Positions 34,801 to 45,745 of a stretch of 64,000 bases of DNA are shown here, piece after piece. Position 1 is the stretch's first letter. Every line of letters starts with the position of its first letter. The notes below the pieces were generated by a model. It ran no database searches. It saw only the letters and a program-made list of their open reading frames with translations, and was not told the origin of the DNA. Source of the stretch: Vesta saturnalis. Lineage: Eukaryota > Arthropoda > Insecta > Coleoptera > Lampyridae. The translations under genes were made by a program, and so were the position numbers. The stretch is from positions 3,416,001 to 3,480,000 of the forward strand of contig JARFJB010001278.1 in NCBI GenBank assembly GCA_036346205.1, read 5' to 3'.

Positions 34801-35190
34801 TCAACGTTATTGGTATCGGACGCTCACCTGATCAAAACGTTAAAAAAATTAATTTAAAGCACGCTTTGGATTTGGATCGTCGAGGACTTTTGCATAGGCA
34901 ATTTAATTTACCCCCATCTAAAGATACGATAGCAGTACCCAACAATGGATATGTAATATTTCGGTTTCGAGCAGATAATCCAGGTAAACTTAAGTAAATA
35001 AAGATCACTCTGTAACTTTTTTGTTGCAGGTTGGTGGCTTTTTCATTGTCACTTCCTATTTCATATTGTTATTGGAATGAGTTTAATAATCCATGTTGGA
35101 ACGCAGGATAATTTACCACCAATTCCAAGATATTTTCCCAGATGTGGAGATCATTTACCACCAATATCGACGTATCATGGACACTGGTGA
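20511..35190 (+). CDS. Lac2: Laccase 2, distal-cassette isoform (5' end missing)
   Basis: Same three shared exons, then 23798-23993, 24044-24256, 34753-34983 and 35030-35190 (stop TGA 35188-35190). The first two distal exons have exactly the lengths of their proximal counterparts (196 and 213 nt) and the same intron phases, so the cassettes arose by duplication. The C-terminal copper blocks are complete (SHPFHLHGYSFN and HCHFLFHIVIGM). Differences from the proximal cassette include FRFLFYRPEQLF for FRFHVYTPEDLF, GYSFN for GGAFN, PGWWLFH for PGFWLFH, and a different C-terminal tail. The 10.5-kb intron 24257-34752 is loaded with repeats. Choosing this isoform means skipping the whole proximal cassette and its poly(A) site. 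Confidence 0.93.
20848..21326 (+). CDS. Lac2: Lac2 shared exon (second HxH)
   Basis: Acceptor aattttag|t, donor tctcag|gtatgc. Encodes GTHFWHAHTGLQK (second pair of type 2/3 copper ligands), the first domain remainder and the start of the second cupredoxin domain (FTITPGRRYRFRMINSFASV). Ends in a Gly codon split 1+2. Confidence 0.97.
21379..21563 (+). CDS. Lac2: Last Lac2 shared exon (branch point for both isoforms)
   Basis: Acceptor atttatag|gg, donor gtg|gtaagt, a strong consensus donor. Encodes GERYDFVINADQ... to GLPQGV and ends in phase 0. Both 21997 and 23798 restart with GTC CTX AAT CCA, so either acceptor continues the protein as VLNPLDA. Confidence 0.96.
21997..22192 (+). CDS. Lac2: Lac2 proximal cassette exon 1
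   Basis: Acceptor gattag|gtcc, donor ttag|gtaaca. 196 nt. Encodes VLNPLDARCNQQRNDAVC through PEDLFAPNTYNRHL, the linker into the third cupredoxin domain. Confidence 0.95.
22240..22452 (+). CDS. Lac2: Lac2 proximal cassette exon 2
   Basis: Acceptor gcattttag|t, donor gaag|gtaaga. 213 nt. Encodes GDHVISLIDEISYMAPPVPL, the conserved EQFCNGD and CMCTHKVDIPLNAVVEVVLV segments. Confidence 0.95.
22501..22898 (+). CDS. Lac2: Lac2 proximal cassette terminal exon
   Basis: Acceptor atttcag|ta. Holds both C-terminal copper motifs (SHPFHLHGG at the 5' part, HCHFLFHIVIGM later) in one uninterrupted exon, ending YNLSDKLL and TAA. The distal cassette splits the same region into two exons after DNPG. Confidence 0.95.
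23546..23721 (+). terminator. Candidate poly(A) signals for the proximal isoform
   Basis: AATAAA occurs at 23546-23551 and 23716-23721. Both lie after the proximal stop and before the first distal exon (23798), as needed for alternative terminal-exon use. Which one is used cannot be seen. Confidence 0.5.
23798..23993 (+). CDS. Lac2: Lac2 distal cassette exon 1
   Basis: Acceptor tgtatag|gtcc, donor ttgg|gtatgt. 196 nt. Encodes VLNPLDAICNRPRNDAVC through PEQLFAPNTYNRFL, paralogous to 21997-22192. Confidence 0.95.
24044..24256 (+). CDS. Lac2: Lac2 distal cassette exon 2
   Basis: Acceptor aaatttag|cg, donor gagg|gtatgt. 213 nt. Encodes AATGGDHVISLVDEISF and CMCTHTVDIPLNAIVEVVLV, paralogous to 22240-22452. 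The next exon lies 10.5 kb away. Confidence 0.95.
24591..25095 (-). pseudogene. Mariner-like transposase remnant in the Lac2 intron
   Basis: Minus-strand reading gives FFSDEATF (first catalytic Asp, about 25060-25085), a broken stretch, then open 24591-24920: FLRNVIPELLKDLPL, MWFMHDGAPPHFALAVKQFL (second Asp), a decayed SPDLTPCDFFLWD and a C-terminal KNHFEHLP. Frameshifts lie between the blocks. Confidence 0.75.
25484..25615 (-). repeat. Two tandem tRNA-like SINE heads
   Basis: Minus-strand reading of 25484-25543 gives agctaatagtcgtacggtga ... ggactggtaatgcaaggaat followed by gcgagttctaacccccggcg, a tRNA-like order with B-box-like gagttctaacc. 25556-25615 repeats the same order with substitutions and lacks the following ccccggcg. 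Neither folds as an intact tRNA by eye; probably SINE heads duplicated in tandem. Confidence 0.5.
25917..26060. repeat. CA/CG-rich simple repeat
   Basis: Irregular cacacgcacgca-type repeat. Any reading frame through it is repeat-derived. Confidence 0.9.
27945..28072. repeat. CA-rich simple repeat
   Basis: Runs of acacac mixed with cacgca, cacccac and cacgcgc. It is open in several frames on both strands only because of its composition. Confidence 0.9.
28415..28760 (+). mobile_element. tRNA-Ala-derived SINE
   Basis: Head 28415-28485 resembles tRNA-Ala(AGC): A-box-like tagtagagttgtgg, the anticodon arm cttgcttagcattcgg, and B-box gggttcgattccc within a T-arm stem. The 5' acceptor strand does not pair with the sequence after the T-arm, so this is not an intact tRNA gene. 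The body continues to about 28760 and ends near cacgtggactttttttt. The 3' half is repeated at 7524-7690, which supports a dispersed SINE family. Confidence 0.75.
28761..31679. other. Intron sequence, no supportable gene
   Basis: Two minus-strand open frames (29233-29460 and 29805-30002) read like protein (REIWLKKLQTHIATMSASKI; ATIRDRIKVTFPYLETNMEE) but I do not recognise a family. The rest shows nothing. Confidence 0.3.
31683..31748 (-). repeat. tRNA-like SINE fragment
   Basis: Minus strand reads gcgcaatcagcgcagtagaa, then gaaaggagttcaaatctcctttgcgag. The B-box-like ggagttcaaatctcc sits in a short hairpin, as in a T-arm. No complete tRNA fold is present. Confidence 0.4.
32980..34460 (+). mobile_element. 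Penelope-like element, degenerate
   Basis: In order, in shifting plus frames: NLQAPNLYGLIKLHKANMPI (about 33010-33065, the PLE 'LPK.HK...P.RPIVS' block), LSMDSPISPILDNIFVDNLE, FWFHYVDDILACFDS (reverse transcriptase catalytic YVDD, about 33508-33545), a long linker (33673-33954 open), then LKLGIYKLNHAFCNSVYIGQ (about 34048-34105), the GIY-YIG endonuclease start. Reverse transcriptase followed by GIY-YIG is diagnostic of Penelope-like elements. Stops and frameshifts make it dead. A 90-bp tandem duplication covers about 34175-34350. Confidence 0.85.
34753..34983 (+). CDS. Lac2: Lac2 distal cassette exon 3
   Basis: Acceptor ttgtatag|tg, donor ccag|gtaaac. Encodes VQSPNLSHPFHLHGYSFN, the conserved KKINLKHALDLDRRGLLHRQ and VPNNGYVIFRFRADNPG. 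The His pair of HPFHLHG binds copper. Confidence 0.95.
35030..35190 (+). CDS. Lac2: Lac2 distal cassette terminal exon
   Basis: Acceptor ttgttgcag|gt. Encodes WWLFHCHFLFHIVIGMSLII (Cys type 1 copper ligand, His ligands, axial Met) and a tail FPRCGDHLPPISTYHGHW then TGA. Confidence 0.95.
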
Positions 35191-35286
35191 TATCTCATGA
35201 ATAGATTAGATGCAATTTAAAGCCATTGTGATTAAATTTTATTTAATTAAGACGAATAGATATGTTTTGTATATAGGTGCTCTATA

Positions 35287-35292
35287 AATAAA
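35287..35292 (+). terminator. Candidate poly(A) signal for the distal isoform
   Basis: AATAAA about 100 bp after the distal stop codon. Confidence 0.6.
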
Positions 35293-35329
35293 TTATGTAA
35301 AAGTGCTGTAAAAAATTAGTTTTATAATT

Positions 35330-38300
35330 AATTGTATGAAATGCCATGGTGTTTATAAACACTTTTGTAAATGAATGTTACTACCAATGTATCTGATTAT
35401 TAAAAAAATACGATACAATTGTGTTTCAAGGAGCAAAAGTCAAGCATTACGTGGGTGGACGTTTAGCTGGCGAGCAGAGCTTGACAGATAAGCCCAACAC
35501 TTCCACATAAAAGACCTTTGCTCCGTATATTGTGTAGTTTTTTTTTCAAACCTCGTAAGTTCGAGTGGTTTTTCTTAATAAACATCTTATACCGAAAATT
35601 TCCAAGAGGAAAGAAATTTGGTAGAAATTTTTGTTTCAGAACGAGAACCGCAATTATTTGGTTGTGAAGTAATGTAAGAGTAGCGTAGATAACGATTAGC
35701 GCAGAGATTTTTCTTTAAGTACAATTAGCAAGTTTGTTTTAAATGTTACGCCATTGGAATATGTTAAGATATTGTTTAATGGTAGAAATTAAATTAAATT
35801 ATACTATTTGGATTTAAAATGTACATTTGAGTGGTTTGGGGGTTCTTATTTCGAGTTTTTGATACAAATTTAAATCCGAAAGAACGGCACTGGAGAAACC
35901 GTGTGGTTATTGCATACAGAAGAATTTATATGTACTTAACATCAACGTAAAAGAGTATCTCATAATCGAATAAAGTTTTGGAAGTCAGGATAAAATATAA
36001 TTTGAGTACTTAATAAGCGGACTATAATGTAAAATCTAGCTGAGCTCTTATATACTGGTAGAAGTCAGGTTATCTATTACGGATTAGTGGCTATTGAAAT
36101 ATTTCTGGGTTAGACTTTAATGGGGTGTAACGGTATAAACGGGTGGTAGAACGGGATTACAGATAAATTGGCCTTTTGCCCCGACTAGTCAGCGTGTTGG
36201 GTGTGGGTATGATGTTGCTAAATTTTGCACATCCAGAATAGTAAATCGTACGTAAGTCAAAATAGGGGATGAAGACGTAATCAGTCGGTTTTTGGGCGCC
36301 AGAATGTTTGGTAGTCAAAATAAGGGTCGTCGTGCCAAAATTACGAGTACATAGCGTGTCTAAACATACAAAAAACATACGCTTACCTATCCGCAATCAA
36401 TCCCAGGTGTGCTGGACAGCAACTCAGCAAACTACCTGAAATAGGGCTTCAAAATAGCGCTACACGCTTGTCAAATAAAACGTGATAAACACTCAATAAA
36501 GTTACGTTATTACACCTCAGTGTAAATAATAAGGCATTAAATAATAATCAAAACAAAACAAAAAAAAGCTATAGAATGCACTCTAAATGAATTAATACTC
36601 AACTAAAAATCAAATAAAACACTAAATATCATCAACGCTATTACTCAATAATAAAAAAACTAACTTCGTTACGTTAAAACTAAATTACCGGTAAACTGGC
36701 AATTTGCAAGAAAACTTTTATGTAACACAAAAGGGTTTTCACAGACTTAAAACACATTTATAAATAACCTAACAAAGTTATAATAAAATAATAAAAAAAG
36801 GATAAATATAAACATACGATAATGCGTATAAACAAAAAAAAATTCAAAGGCTTAAAAGGCGACAGGATGTCTGATCAGAATGCTGCTTAACGCCGTTCTA
36901 AATGGTTTAACCTATATATATTTCGTGGATTATATAACCACACTACTACAGGGTCAATTGCCCTTTAAAGTGTGAAGGCGGAGCGTCAGAACTATGATTA
37001 ATTACACTAAATAAATTTAAAACAACAACTTAATTTAGCAAAAAAACGACACCGCTTTCAAACCTTCGTTAAAAAATAGTTCGAAACACACAAAAAAATC
37101 TTGAAAATATTCAATAAAAAAAACACAATATTATATTACCTTAAGGTCTAGAATTACACCTCTCCTGTGTTACAACAAATGAAAGCGAACCAGGTGATCG
37201 GTTACTGCTATAACGGAAATGAAATCTCCCTGCTCTGACAAATGATGAATGAGATGTTGACTATTGTTCTTTTATACGCAAACGATTCCTTGATTGAATC
37301 TCGTTAAAATGTTACTGCATAAATTAAAAACTTCTTTTAAAATAATAATTTGAGCGCTCAACTTGCTTGTTAACTTTTATCTTTGAAACAGTTTTATTTC
37401 CACTAATAATCCAAAAGGTTAATAACTTGATTTAAATAACTATAAACTTTAATGTATTGCGAAAGTTTCTTTATCTTTAAACACGCCTTGCACGGCAATT
37501 AAGAGGCACTACAAGAACGTTAATGTATTTTTTAAATCCGCAAAAGCGATATAAACCAATGAGTTCACCGAAGCACTAATATAACACGACGATGATCTCT
37601 AGGTGACCTGATGACGTTAAATTGAAATCAGCACTAGGTATAATCCTTTGGTGATTGAACAGTTTTAATAAAATCCCTATACAGGTCCTCTTCAGAAGTA
37701 GCTTAACTACCCTTACTACACAAAAGTACGTTCGTTAAACACCACAAGGTCCAATATACCAACGTTCTAAACCACCCCTTAAAGCGTACCAACAAGCGGC
37801 ACCGTACTAGTACACGAGAGCGCGATCAGTTTTAGAATCCTTCAAATTATTACCAAAAATCCATCTTTGATTTTTAAATCCCACTACTCACAAAAAATCT
37901 TATCTAATTTAATTCCACCAATTAAAAAAAACGGAAGGAGAAGGTAAGGTACCCCCAACACAAACATCGTTTCCATCCGTAAGGACTCGATAGTTTTTAA
38001 AAGTGTAAACGTCAGCAGACTCAGCGTGAAAAATATCCCTATATTTTTATTTAAGTACAAACAATCAGTCCCACATTCTTCCTCTATGACTTAAAACCAA
38101 CATACTCACTATTAAGCCGAACCACTATAATTAAGCGACTCCCTGTCGCCAATATGACATCATATACATATAAATCTACATTCTTTCTATAATTTTTAAG
38201 GAAATCAAACGAAATAAACGTTCTTATATACAACTATATACAAATAATACGTTACTCAAACTTCTATAAACGGGGAATAATACGGAAAACAATCTAAATT

Positions 38301-38460
38301 ACGGAATAATAATTCACAAACAAAAAAATCTAAAGCTCGCCACACACACACCATCCCTAAAGGTCGCAACACACGTAACACAAATTTATCTATAAAACTC
38401 AATTTGACAAAAAAAAAAAATGTATATACGGAATCTAACTAAGTGCATAGAATTACAAAC
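35330..38460. other. Intergenic sequence, nothing recognised
   Basis: No supportable coding or RNA feature. The BEL 5' LTR and gag might be expected at its right end but I cannot identify them. Confidence 0.3.
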
Positions 38461-39534
38461 AAAATTACGCAATACGTATACAGGGTGTTCAAAATACCCT
38501 GACAGGAGAAAATACCGTTTTCTTGTGTCACGAGCTAAAAAAATGCGTGATGTAGCACTTTATGCTAATGATGCGACTATCCCCAACTATGGGACCTTGA
38601 TGTTTTAGGGATTAAAGATCCAGGCGAAAAGAAATCGCAAGAAGAGTTAGTCTTGGCTACTAAAGCAGTGTTTTTGGAAACGGTGACTGCTAACAGCAAG
38701 GAAAGGTATGATGTGCGTTTGCCATGGCTAGAGGGTCATCCGCCTTTGCCAAATTTATACAACATTGTTAAGTCTAGACTCCAAAATACAGTCACAAAGT
38801 TAAAAAATCATCATCTAGTCGTAGATTATGAACATGTTTTTCAGGAGTAGTTGAGTGGTAATATAATTGAAGGGGTATTTGAAGAGGTACCTACTATAGC
38901 GAATGTTCATTATTTGCCTCATTGTCCAGTCGGGAAGGAGTGCAGTACGACCCGCATTAGCCAGTTTTCGATGCGTCGGCGAAGACAAAGGATCAACCTT
39001 CACAGACAAGGGACCTAATGTCATTGAATTAATTCCAAGATTTAGAAAGAGTAAAATCGGTGTTGTATCGGATATCCGAAAGGCATTTCTTCAGATCAGC
39101 TTTAACGAGGCAGATAGAGATTGTTTGCGTTTTTTGTGGATTGATTCCGATGGTCCAGAAATGATTTTTCGTCACATGCGCGTTGTATTCGAATAAAGTA
39201 GTAGCCCGTTCTTATTAGGGGCAACAATAGAATATCATCTTTCGCAAGCATTGCAAAGGTGCTCAAATAATAGTACACGATATAGCAAAAAGACCATTTG
39301 GCAATAGATGAAAAGCTTTTATGTTAACAATTGTGCCACAAGTGTATCACATGACGATAATCTGCAACATTTCATTAAGGAGTCCATCATGCTCATGAAT
39401 GAAGCGAAGTCTGACCTTAGAGGGTGGGAGTTTTCGGGTCAGATGTCTGATACCTCGGAAGGGTTATCTCATACAGCTGTTCTAGGAACAAATATGTTGA
39501 TACTCTAAGCCTGAATGAAGCATGCTTAAAGAAT

Positions 39535-40227
39535 GTGAATGAGTTAAAAGATAAGCCTATCAGTAAAGAAATCATGCTTACTTTTGCACAGAGAATATTC
39601 GATCCTATTGGTTTTTCAGCACCTTCAACCCTTTTACCAAAGTTATTGCTACAAAAAACATTGGAGAAGAAATTCGTCTCGGATGCTCCTGTAGATTCTG
39701 AAACTGAAAATGCGTTTCGCGAGGGGTTAGATGAATTAGCTTATTTAACAGAGATTAAAATACCTCGGTGGATTCATCGAGAACAATTCGATTTCGGAAG
39801 TCTACATGTTTTTTGTGATGTGAGCAAAAATTCTTACGGTTCAGTTATTTTCTTTAGAGGTGGTGCAGGCGGCAACGTTTTTATTCGTTTATTGACTGCT
39901 AAGTCTAGAATAGTCTCTCTAAAGAAGATCTCCATACCGCGTTTGGAGCTTCTATCTGCTGTAATTCGAACTAGGTTGTTTTCATCTTTAAAGGATAATC
40001 GTAATGGAAATTGGGGGACGTTTGTAAGTAATCGGGTGAAGGAAATTGTTAGTCAAACTTCTATTAAGGATTGTCATTTTGTTCCAGGAGTTTTGAACCC
40101 TGCGGATCTTCCTCCTCGTGCTTGTTTACCAAAACAATTGTATAGATCAAAATGGCGGGAGGGACCTAGTTGGCTTTATAAAGAAACCACTATGTGGCCG
40201 CAAGGTGAAATTAACTGTAATGAGTAA
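39535..40227 (+). pseudogene. BEL/Pao pol fragment (RT thumb to RNase H)
   Basis: 230-codon open stretch, the longest preserved part of the BEL element. It starts after YV(D/N)N and ends before the integrase zinc-binding region. Contains FAQRIFDPIGF, typical of BEL/Pao, the RNase H region with Asp in FCDVSKNSYG, and LELLSAVI. A gap around 40005 has removed sequence between LKDNR and WGTFVSNRVKEI. Not functional alone. Confidence 0.85.
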
Positions 40228-40784
40228 GAAATTATTAATGAGAAAAAAAGTGTGTCACTACTCTTATTAATCCTAATTCATTTTCGGTAGATTGGCATGT
40301 TTCATGTTTTTCGAAATATACAAAGACCTTACGAATAATTGGATGGATTTTAAGATTTCTATTTAATATAAAGAATCCGACAGAGAAGCTGTATTTCGCT
40401 TACGTTCTAGAGTTTCCAATCGATATACGCTGAACAATTTCGTTTTCCGGTAATCTTATCAGCTAATCGTGAGAAATATTGGATAATAGGAGGGTGGAGG
40501 GTTATCCGATCTATTTTATCGAAATGTGTCGTTTGTAGATGACATGGTATTAATTTCGTAGGTACCGAAAATACCTTTAGTAAACTGGATTGGGAAAAGC
40601 AGTTGGTGGGGTGGATTTTGGGAACGACTAGTGGGAATTTTAAAACAAATCCTGCGCAAAGTGTTAGATCGTGCTCGTGTAACTTATGAGAACTTGCTTA
40701 CGATTCTTTACGATTGCGAAGCTATTATAAACCAGTGACCACTTACTTGCATTTCCAATGATGCTAATGGGTTTACTCCTATTA

Positions 40785-41720
40785 CTTAACTTAAGTTAAC
40801 CTTCACTCCATTCCCTTGCGGGGTAGGCAAAACAATCCCTGTCTCTTATTTATTTTTTATTCGCAATATTTCTCCATACTTTCCTATCTCCGCATACCTC
40901 TCTAGCTTCGCAAGATTCATGCATTGCTTCTGACGTGCCCTTTTATTTTTAAAACTCCGTATCTTTCTTTCCTGTATCATAAATTCTACTACATTCAGCT
41001 AAGTTTTACGCAGCCTACCAGACATGGCCTTTCCTCTAACCTCGCCCACATATATTTGCTTCATTAATCTTGAGTTGTTCATTCTCTCAATGTGCCCAAA
41101 CCAATGTAATGTACTACTTTTATATCTATCCATTATCGTCTCTTCCTCGCCACACTCCGTCATTATGCATTCATTCTTTATCTTGTCCCTTCTTGTTTTC
41201 CACATGCGCTTCTCAGGAATCTCATACCCACGGCATTTATTTTTCTTTCGTGCTTTTTTGACATACCCATGTCTCACTTCTATATACTACTGACGAGACA
41301 AACACGTTACTATAAGGTGCTAGTTTCGCAGCCATGGCCTTTTGTTACCGACTCATTCCACCAAGCACATTTTTTCTGTCTACCTACAGTCGCTCTTTCG
41401 TAGTTTCATTCACATTCAACTCTTTACTCACAGCATCTGCAGACAGTTATTTGTCTACTGCCTTGACATGTAAGGAAGTAAGAAGTAGAAATATAGACAG
41501 AATCAAGAAATATATAACTAATATAGCGTATACTTACTGTATGTATATCTAAATGTACATATATACATATACATTTTTCACTTACATACCCTTCACGTTT
41601 CAACCAGATTGCTCCCTACGCGATTCCTGGCTCCGCGCCACTCACCGGACTTGCCGTTATTTATTTGCGACAAAATGCTTCAATTATTTTAAATTTAGCT
41701 TTCCGAGTTATAGTTATTTC
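40785..41720 (-). mobile_element. LINE 3' fragment inserted in the BEL element (copy 2)
   Basis: Minus-strand 40999-41277 encodes a LINE ORF2 C-terminus: IDKs of the form EETIMDRYKSSTLHWFGHIE followed by RMNNSRLMKQIYVGEVRGKA. The 'L.WFGHVERM' block is standard in many non-LTR elements. BEL integrase reading stops at NGFTPIT (about 40781) and resumes at FMRALVGSGVPDCDNVE (about 41740). A short ttaact occurs at both edges and may be a target duplication. The same family is at 830-1510. Confidence 0.75.
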
Positions 41721-42402
41721 TTTGTGATTTAACTCCTGATGTTTATGAGAGCCTTAGTTGGTAGTGGTGTTCCCGATTGTGACAATGTAGAATCCGAATC
41801 GTTACGTAAATAGATTCAGCACAAGCAGAAACTAAGGCAAAGATTTAGAAAATCAATGCTTAGGACAATTAAAATCTTGGAGTGCTAAGAAACCTGGCAG
41901 GCAAATTACCTTAGAAGAAGTGGCCTTTATAGGTAATGACATTGACAAACATGTTCAGTGGCCATTAGGTAGAGTTGTAGAAGTGATTCCTGGCAAAGAT
42001 GGACAGATCCGCCTTGCTGGAGTGAACACATCTGGAGGACCATTATTGAGACCGGTGCAGCGTTTGTATCCATTAGAATGTGATATGACTGACCCCGTTG
42101 TTGAGAAGAGAAGCCTCCAGATTTCATCATCCACAGAAGAGACGAGGACTCATGTAAATGAACCTGAATCAACAGAAAGTGCGGAAAATTGTTGACTGAT
42201 GTTGACCGAGTAACGCGTAGTGGCCGTCTAATTAAAATACCCAAAAGATGTTTATAACGGATATTTTACTTTTACTATTGTATTTAGTGATTTTGATGTT
42301 AAGTTAGTGGAGTTATAGATTGTATTGTTAACAAGTTTGTTATTGTAATGTGAGATATTTTATTTAGTGAGTCACCCACTAGGTTATCGGTTATCGGAGA
42401 AT

Positions 42403-42767
42403 GTTACATATTCTTGTACAATTGTTGGTTGGATTTTTTATTCTACTTTATGAAATGCGTATGTTAGGGTATTTTGATAGTATTGTTAAAAGAAATAGTC
42501 ACCTTCTTTCTTTTTTTTGACAATTTTAATTTTAGTAATTGTAGAATATAATAGTTCATATCGAAATTAGTTTCATTATATCAGTTCACTTGATTGAATA
42601 AAGAACCTCTGTTGCTACTTAAAACGGGAATTTTTTGGACGCAACAGACGGTATTTGGGTGAACCTTTGGTTGAAGCAGTCGTGTGTGATTTCAAAACGA
42701 AAGCATAATGGTCTGTTGTTTACGTTGTAAAACTAAGTAGTGCAGATAAATATTTACTGCCATAACC
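42403..42767 (+). mobile_element. Putative BEL LTR
   Basis: Starts tgttacatattcttg, has AATAAA near 42597 and ends ccataacca just before ttttggtgacggaacg, which resembles the primer-binding-site sequence that follows BEL 5' LTRs. No second LTR copy is found in the window, so the boundaries rest on end motifs only. Confidence 0.35.
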
Positions 42768-43770
42768 AATTTTGGTGACGGAACGTTAAAAACGTTTACA
42801 AGTAAAGTTGATTTTGTGTTAAGTTAGAAATTGTTTGTGTTGCGAAAGTTTCCCAAAAATTTAAAAAGCGTTTAAACTTACTTGTAATAAAGAGTAACCG
42901 TAGTGCTAAGTGAACTTTGTGTATAAAAAATACACGCAATAGTAAAAGAAACTTTTAAAATCCTTTCTAACTAAAGTAGAGGTTTTGGTTATTCCAAATT
43001 TAAATTAAAGCTGTATTAAGCATTATTAATGCAGATGTAAATACATGTCCGTTTATTAACCGCATAAAAAAATTATTATTTAAGTTAGCTTATTAATGGG
43101 TGCGAGTATATACAACTCCAAGTATTGATTGAAGTAGTTCAACCCCGATAGCTAAGAATTTTCGTTTTGAAGGTATAGGCGGTTATTGAGAAGGACCAAT
43201 TTGTATATTGTTGTGTAGTAAAAGTTTGATTATCCTAAGAAGGGAACAATTGCTAGTATTATAATTTTAATGAGGCTGTAACGACATCAATTTTAATCAT
43301 TACTTTTTTTTGAGTTAAGTCTAGCTTAAGATTTACTAGGGTAAAATTTAATGCACATATTTTTTTGTTGTTTTTGTTGCTTCATTGCGGAACTCTCACA
43401 TTTATATTAAAATTACTTATAATAGAGTTAATCATTCGACCCATTCCTTTATTTGAATTGTAGTGAAAATTCCCAAATAATTTTATTTTAAAATTATAGT
43501 GAAAAGCCAAAACTGTGTTACAAGTCAATAATGCTTTATTAGATTTGTTGTGTCTTTTTTTATGTGTCGAGTTATAACATAGGGTCACAAACGTCCAGTA
43601 TAATAAATCTTTTGTTACTGTTGGCTATATTTGTGAATGTTGGCTTGAAATCAGATTTCGTTTAAACAAACCAATTACAACATTTAATTGTTTTTATTTC
43701 GTTAATTGAATTTAATATGCAATACGGATCTTACTTATCGTTACTATTTATCACGATATTAGTCACCATT
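42768..43770. other. Unassigned sequence after the putative LTR
   Basis: If 42403-42767 is an LTR, this would be a 5' leader of a second BEL copy. No gag-like reading frame is seen. Otherwise nothing recognised. Confidence 0.25.
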
Positions 43771-43771
43771 T

Positions 43772-43775
<4 letters not shown>

Positions 43776-43821
<46 letters not shown>
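43776..43821. repeat. (TA)n microsatellite
   Basis: Uninterrupted TA dinucleotides, followed by a broader AT-only region to about 44080. Confidence 0.97.
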
Positions 43822-43824
<3 letters not shown>

Positions 43825-44189
43825 GTTAGTTACATTAATTATTAATATAAAATTTAAATAGTATTTATTATAGTTTCTATAGCACGATTTACTTATTTAA
43901 TACGTTTACTATATAACAAATATTAATATGTATTTATATATTATATATATTTATATATAATAGATCTACTATTTATATTTATTACGTTATATATAAGTCA
44001 CAATTTTTAATGATAATATATAGTATTCATAATATCACGCAGTCATACGCATGATATAATATTACGTTCATAATAGAAAAACGTATTAATAGTATTGACG
44101 ACATCACCATACGCACGCATACTAATACACGACTACGCACGTATTACGCATCGCACGTCAATATTGAACGCACGACGCAAATCATTAGA

Positions 44190-45290
<1,101 letters not shown>

Positions 45291-45745
45291 TGCGCCCACG
45301 CTATGCATACATAAGCACACACACAAACGTACACAAACATACACACGCACACGCAAGCGAGCACACTTACGCACTCGCGCGAATTCAGTTTTTTTCCAGA
45401 TTAATTTTAATAGTATCAAAATGTTAACTTTTAAATGGGACACAAAGACCAACAAAACTATGTGTAACAAAAGTGGTTATTTCTGTGTGACCCATTGCCT
45501 ATTACTATTATTACAATTAGTTCTAAGATGATGTTAACAAAAAGTTGTATGAGCGATCTACGTTAGATTAGCGAGATAACTACTGAACTAAATTTCAAGT
45601 GGTTGGCCTGCTTTAATGTATTAAAATTTTAAATGAAGTTCAAGTCTTAAAATCCTAATCGTTATATTCTGGGCTAAAATACACCATAATCTGGGGAAGG
45701 TCATCCTAGCAGCTAGCGAACAAAAGATTCGATACAGAGGATTTG

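Larger units (their letters stand above)
38464..42240 (+). mobile_element. BEL/Pao LTR retrotransposon, degenerate and interrupted
   Basis: Pol order is preserved across many frameshifts. 38653-38850 and onward: YDVRLPWLEGHPPLPNLYNI, VHYLPH and a RT start. 39001-39196: GPNVIELIPRFRKSKIGVVS and DIRKAFLQI (RT motif A). 39308: SFYVNNCATSV (the YVDD box, here YVNN). 39535-40227: an open 230-codon piece with TFAQRIFDPIGFSAPSTLLP, IPRWIHREQF, RNase H-like HVFCDVSKNSYGSVIF and IPRLELLSA. 40490-40780: integrase pieces CVVCR and WERLVGILKQILRKVLDRAR. 41740-42195: GVPDCDNVE and HVQWPLGRVVEVIPGKDGQI, then LLRPVQRLYPLE. A LINE is inserted between the last two parts. The 38464-38652 boundary is approximate. 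Confidence 0.85.

Noticed and set aside
23798..35190. A second, tandem laccase gene
   Set aside because: No copy of the shared 5' exons lies between 22898 and 23798, and the first distal exon begins in the phase of the shared donor; an alternative cassette explains it better.
36157..36396. Minus-strand 79-codon frame
   Set aside because: No domain, start context or neighbouring exon to support it.
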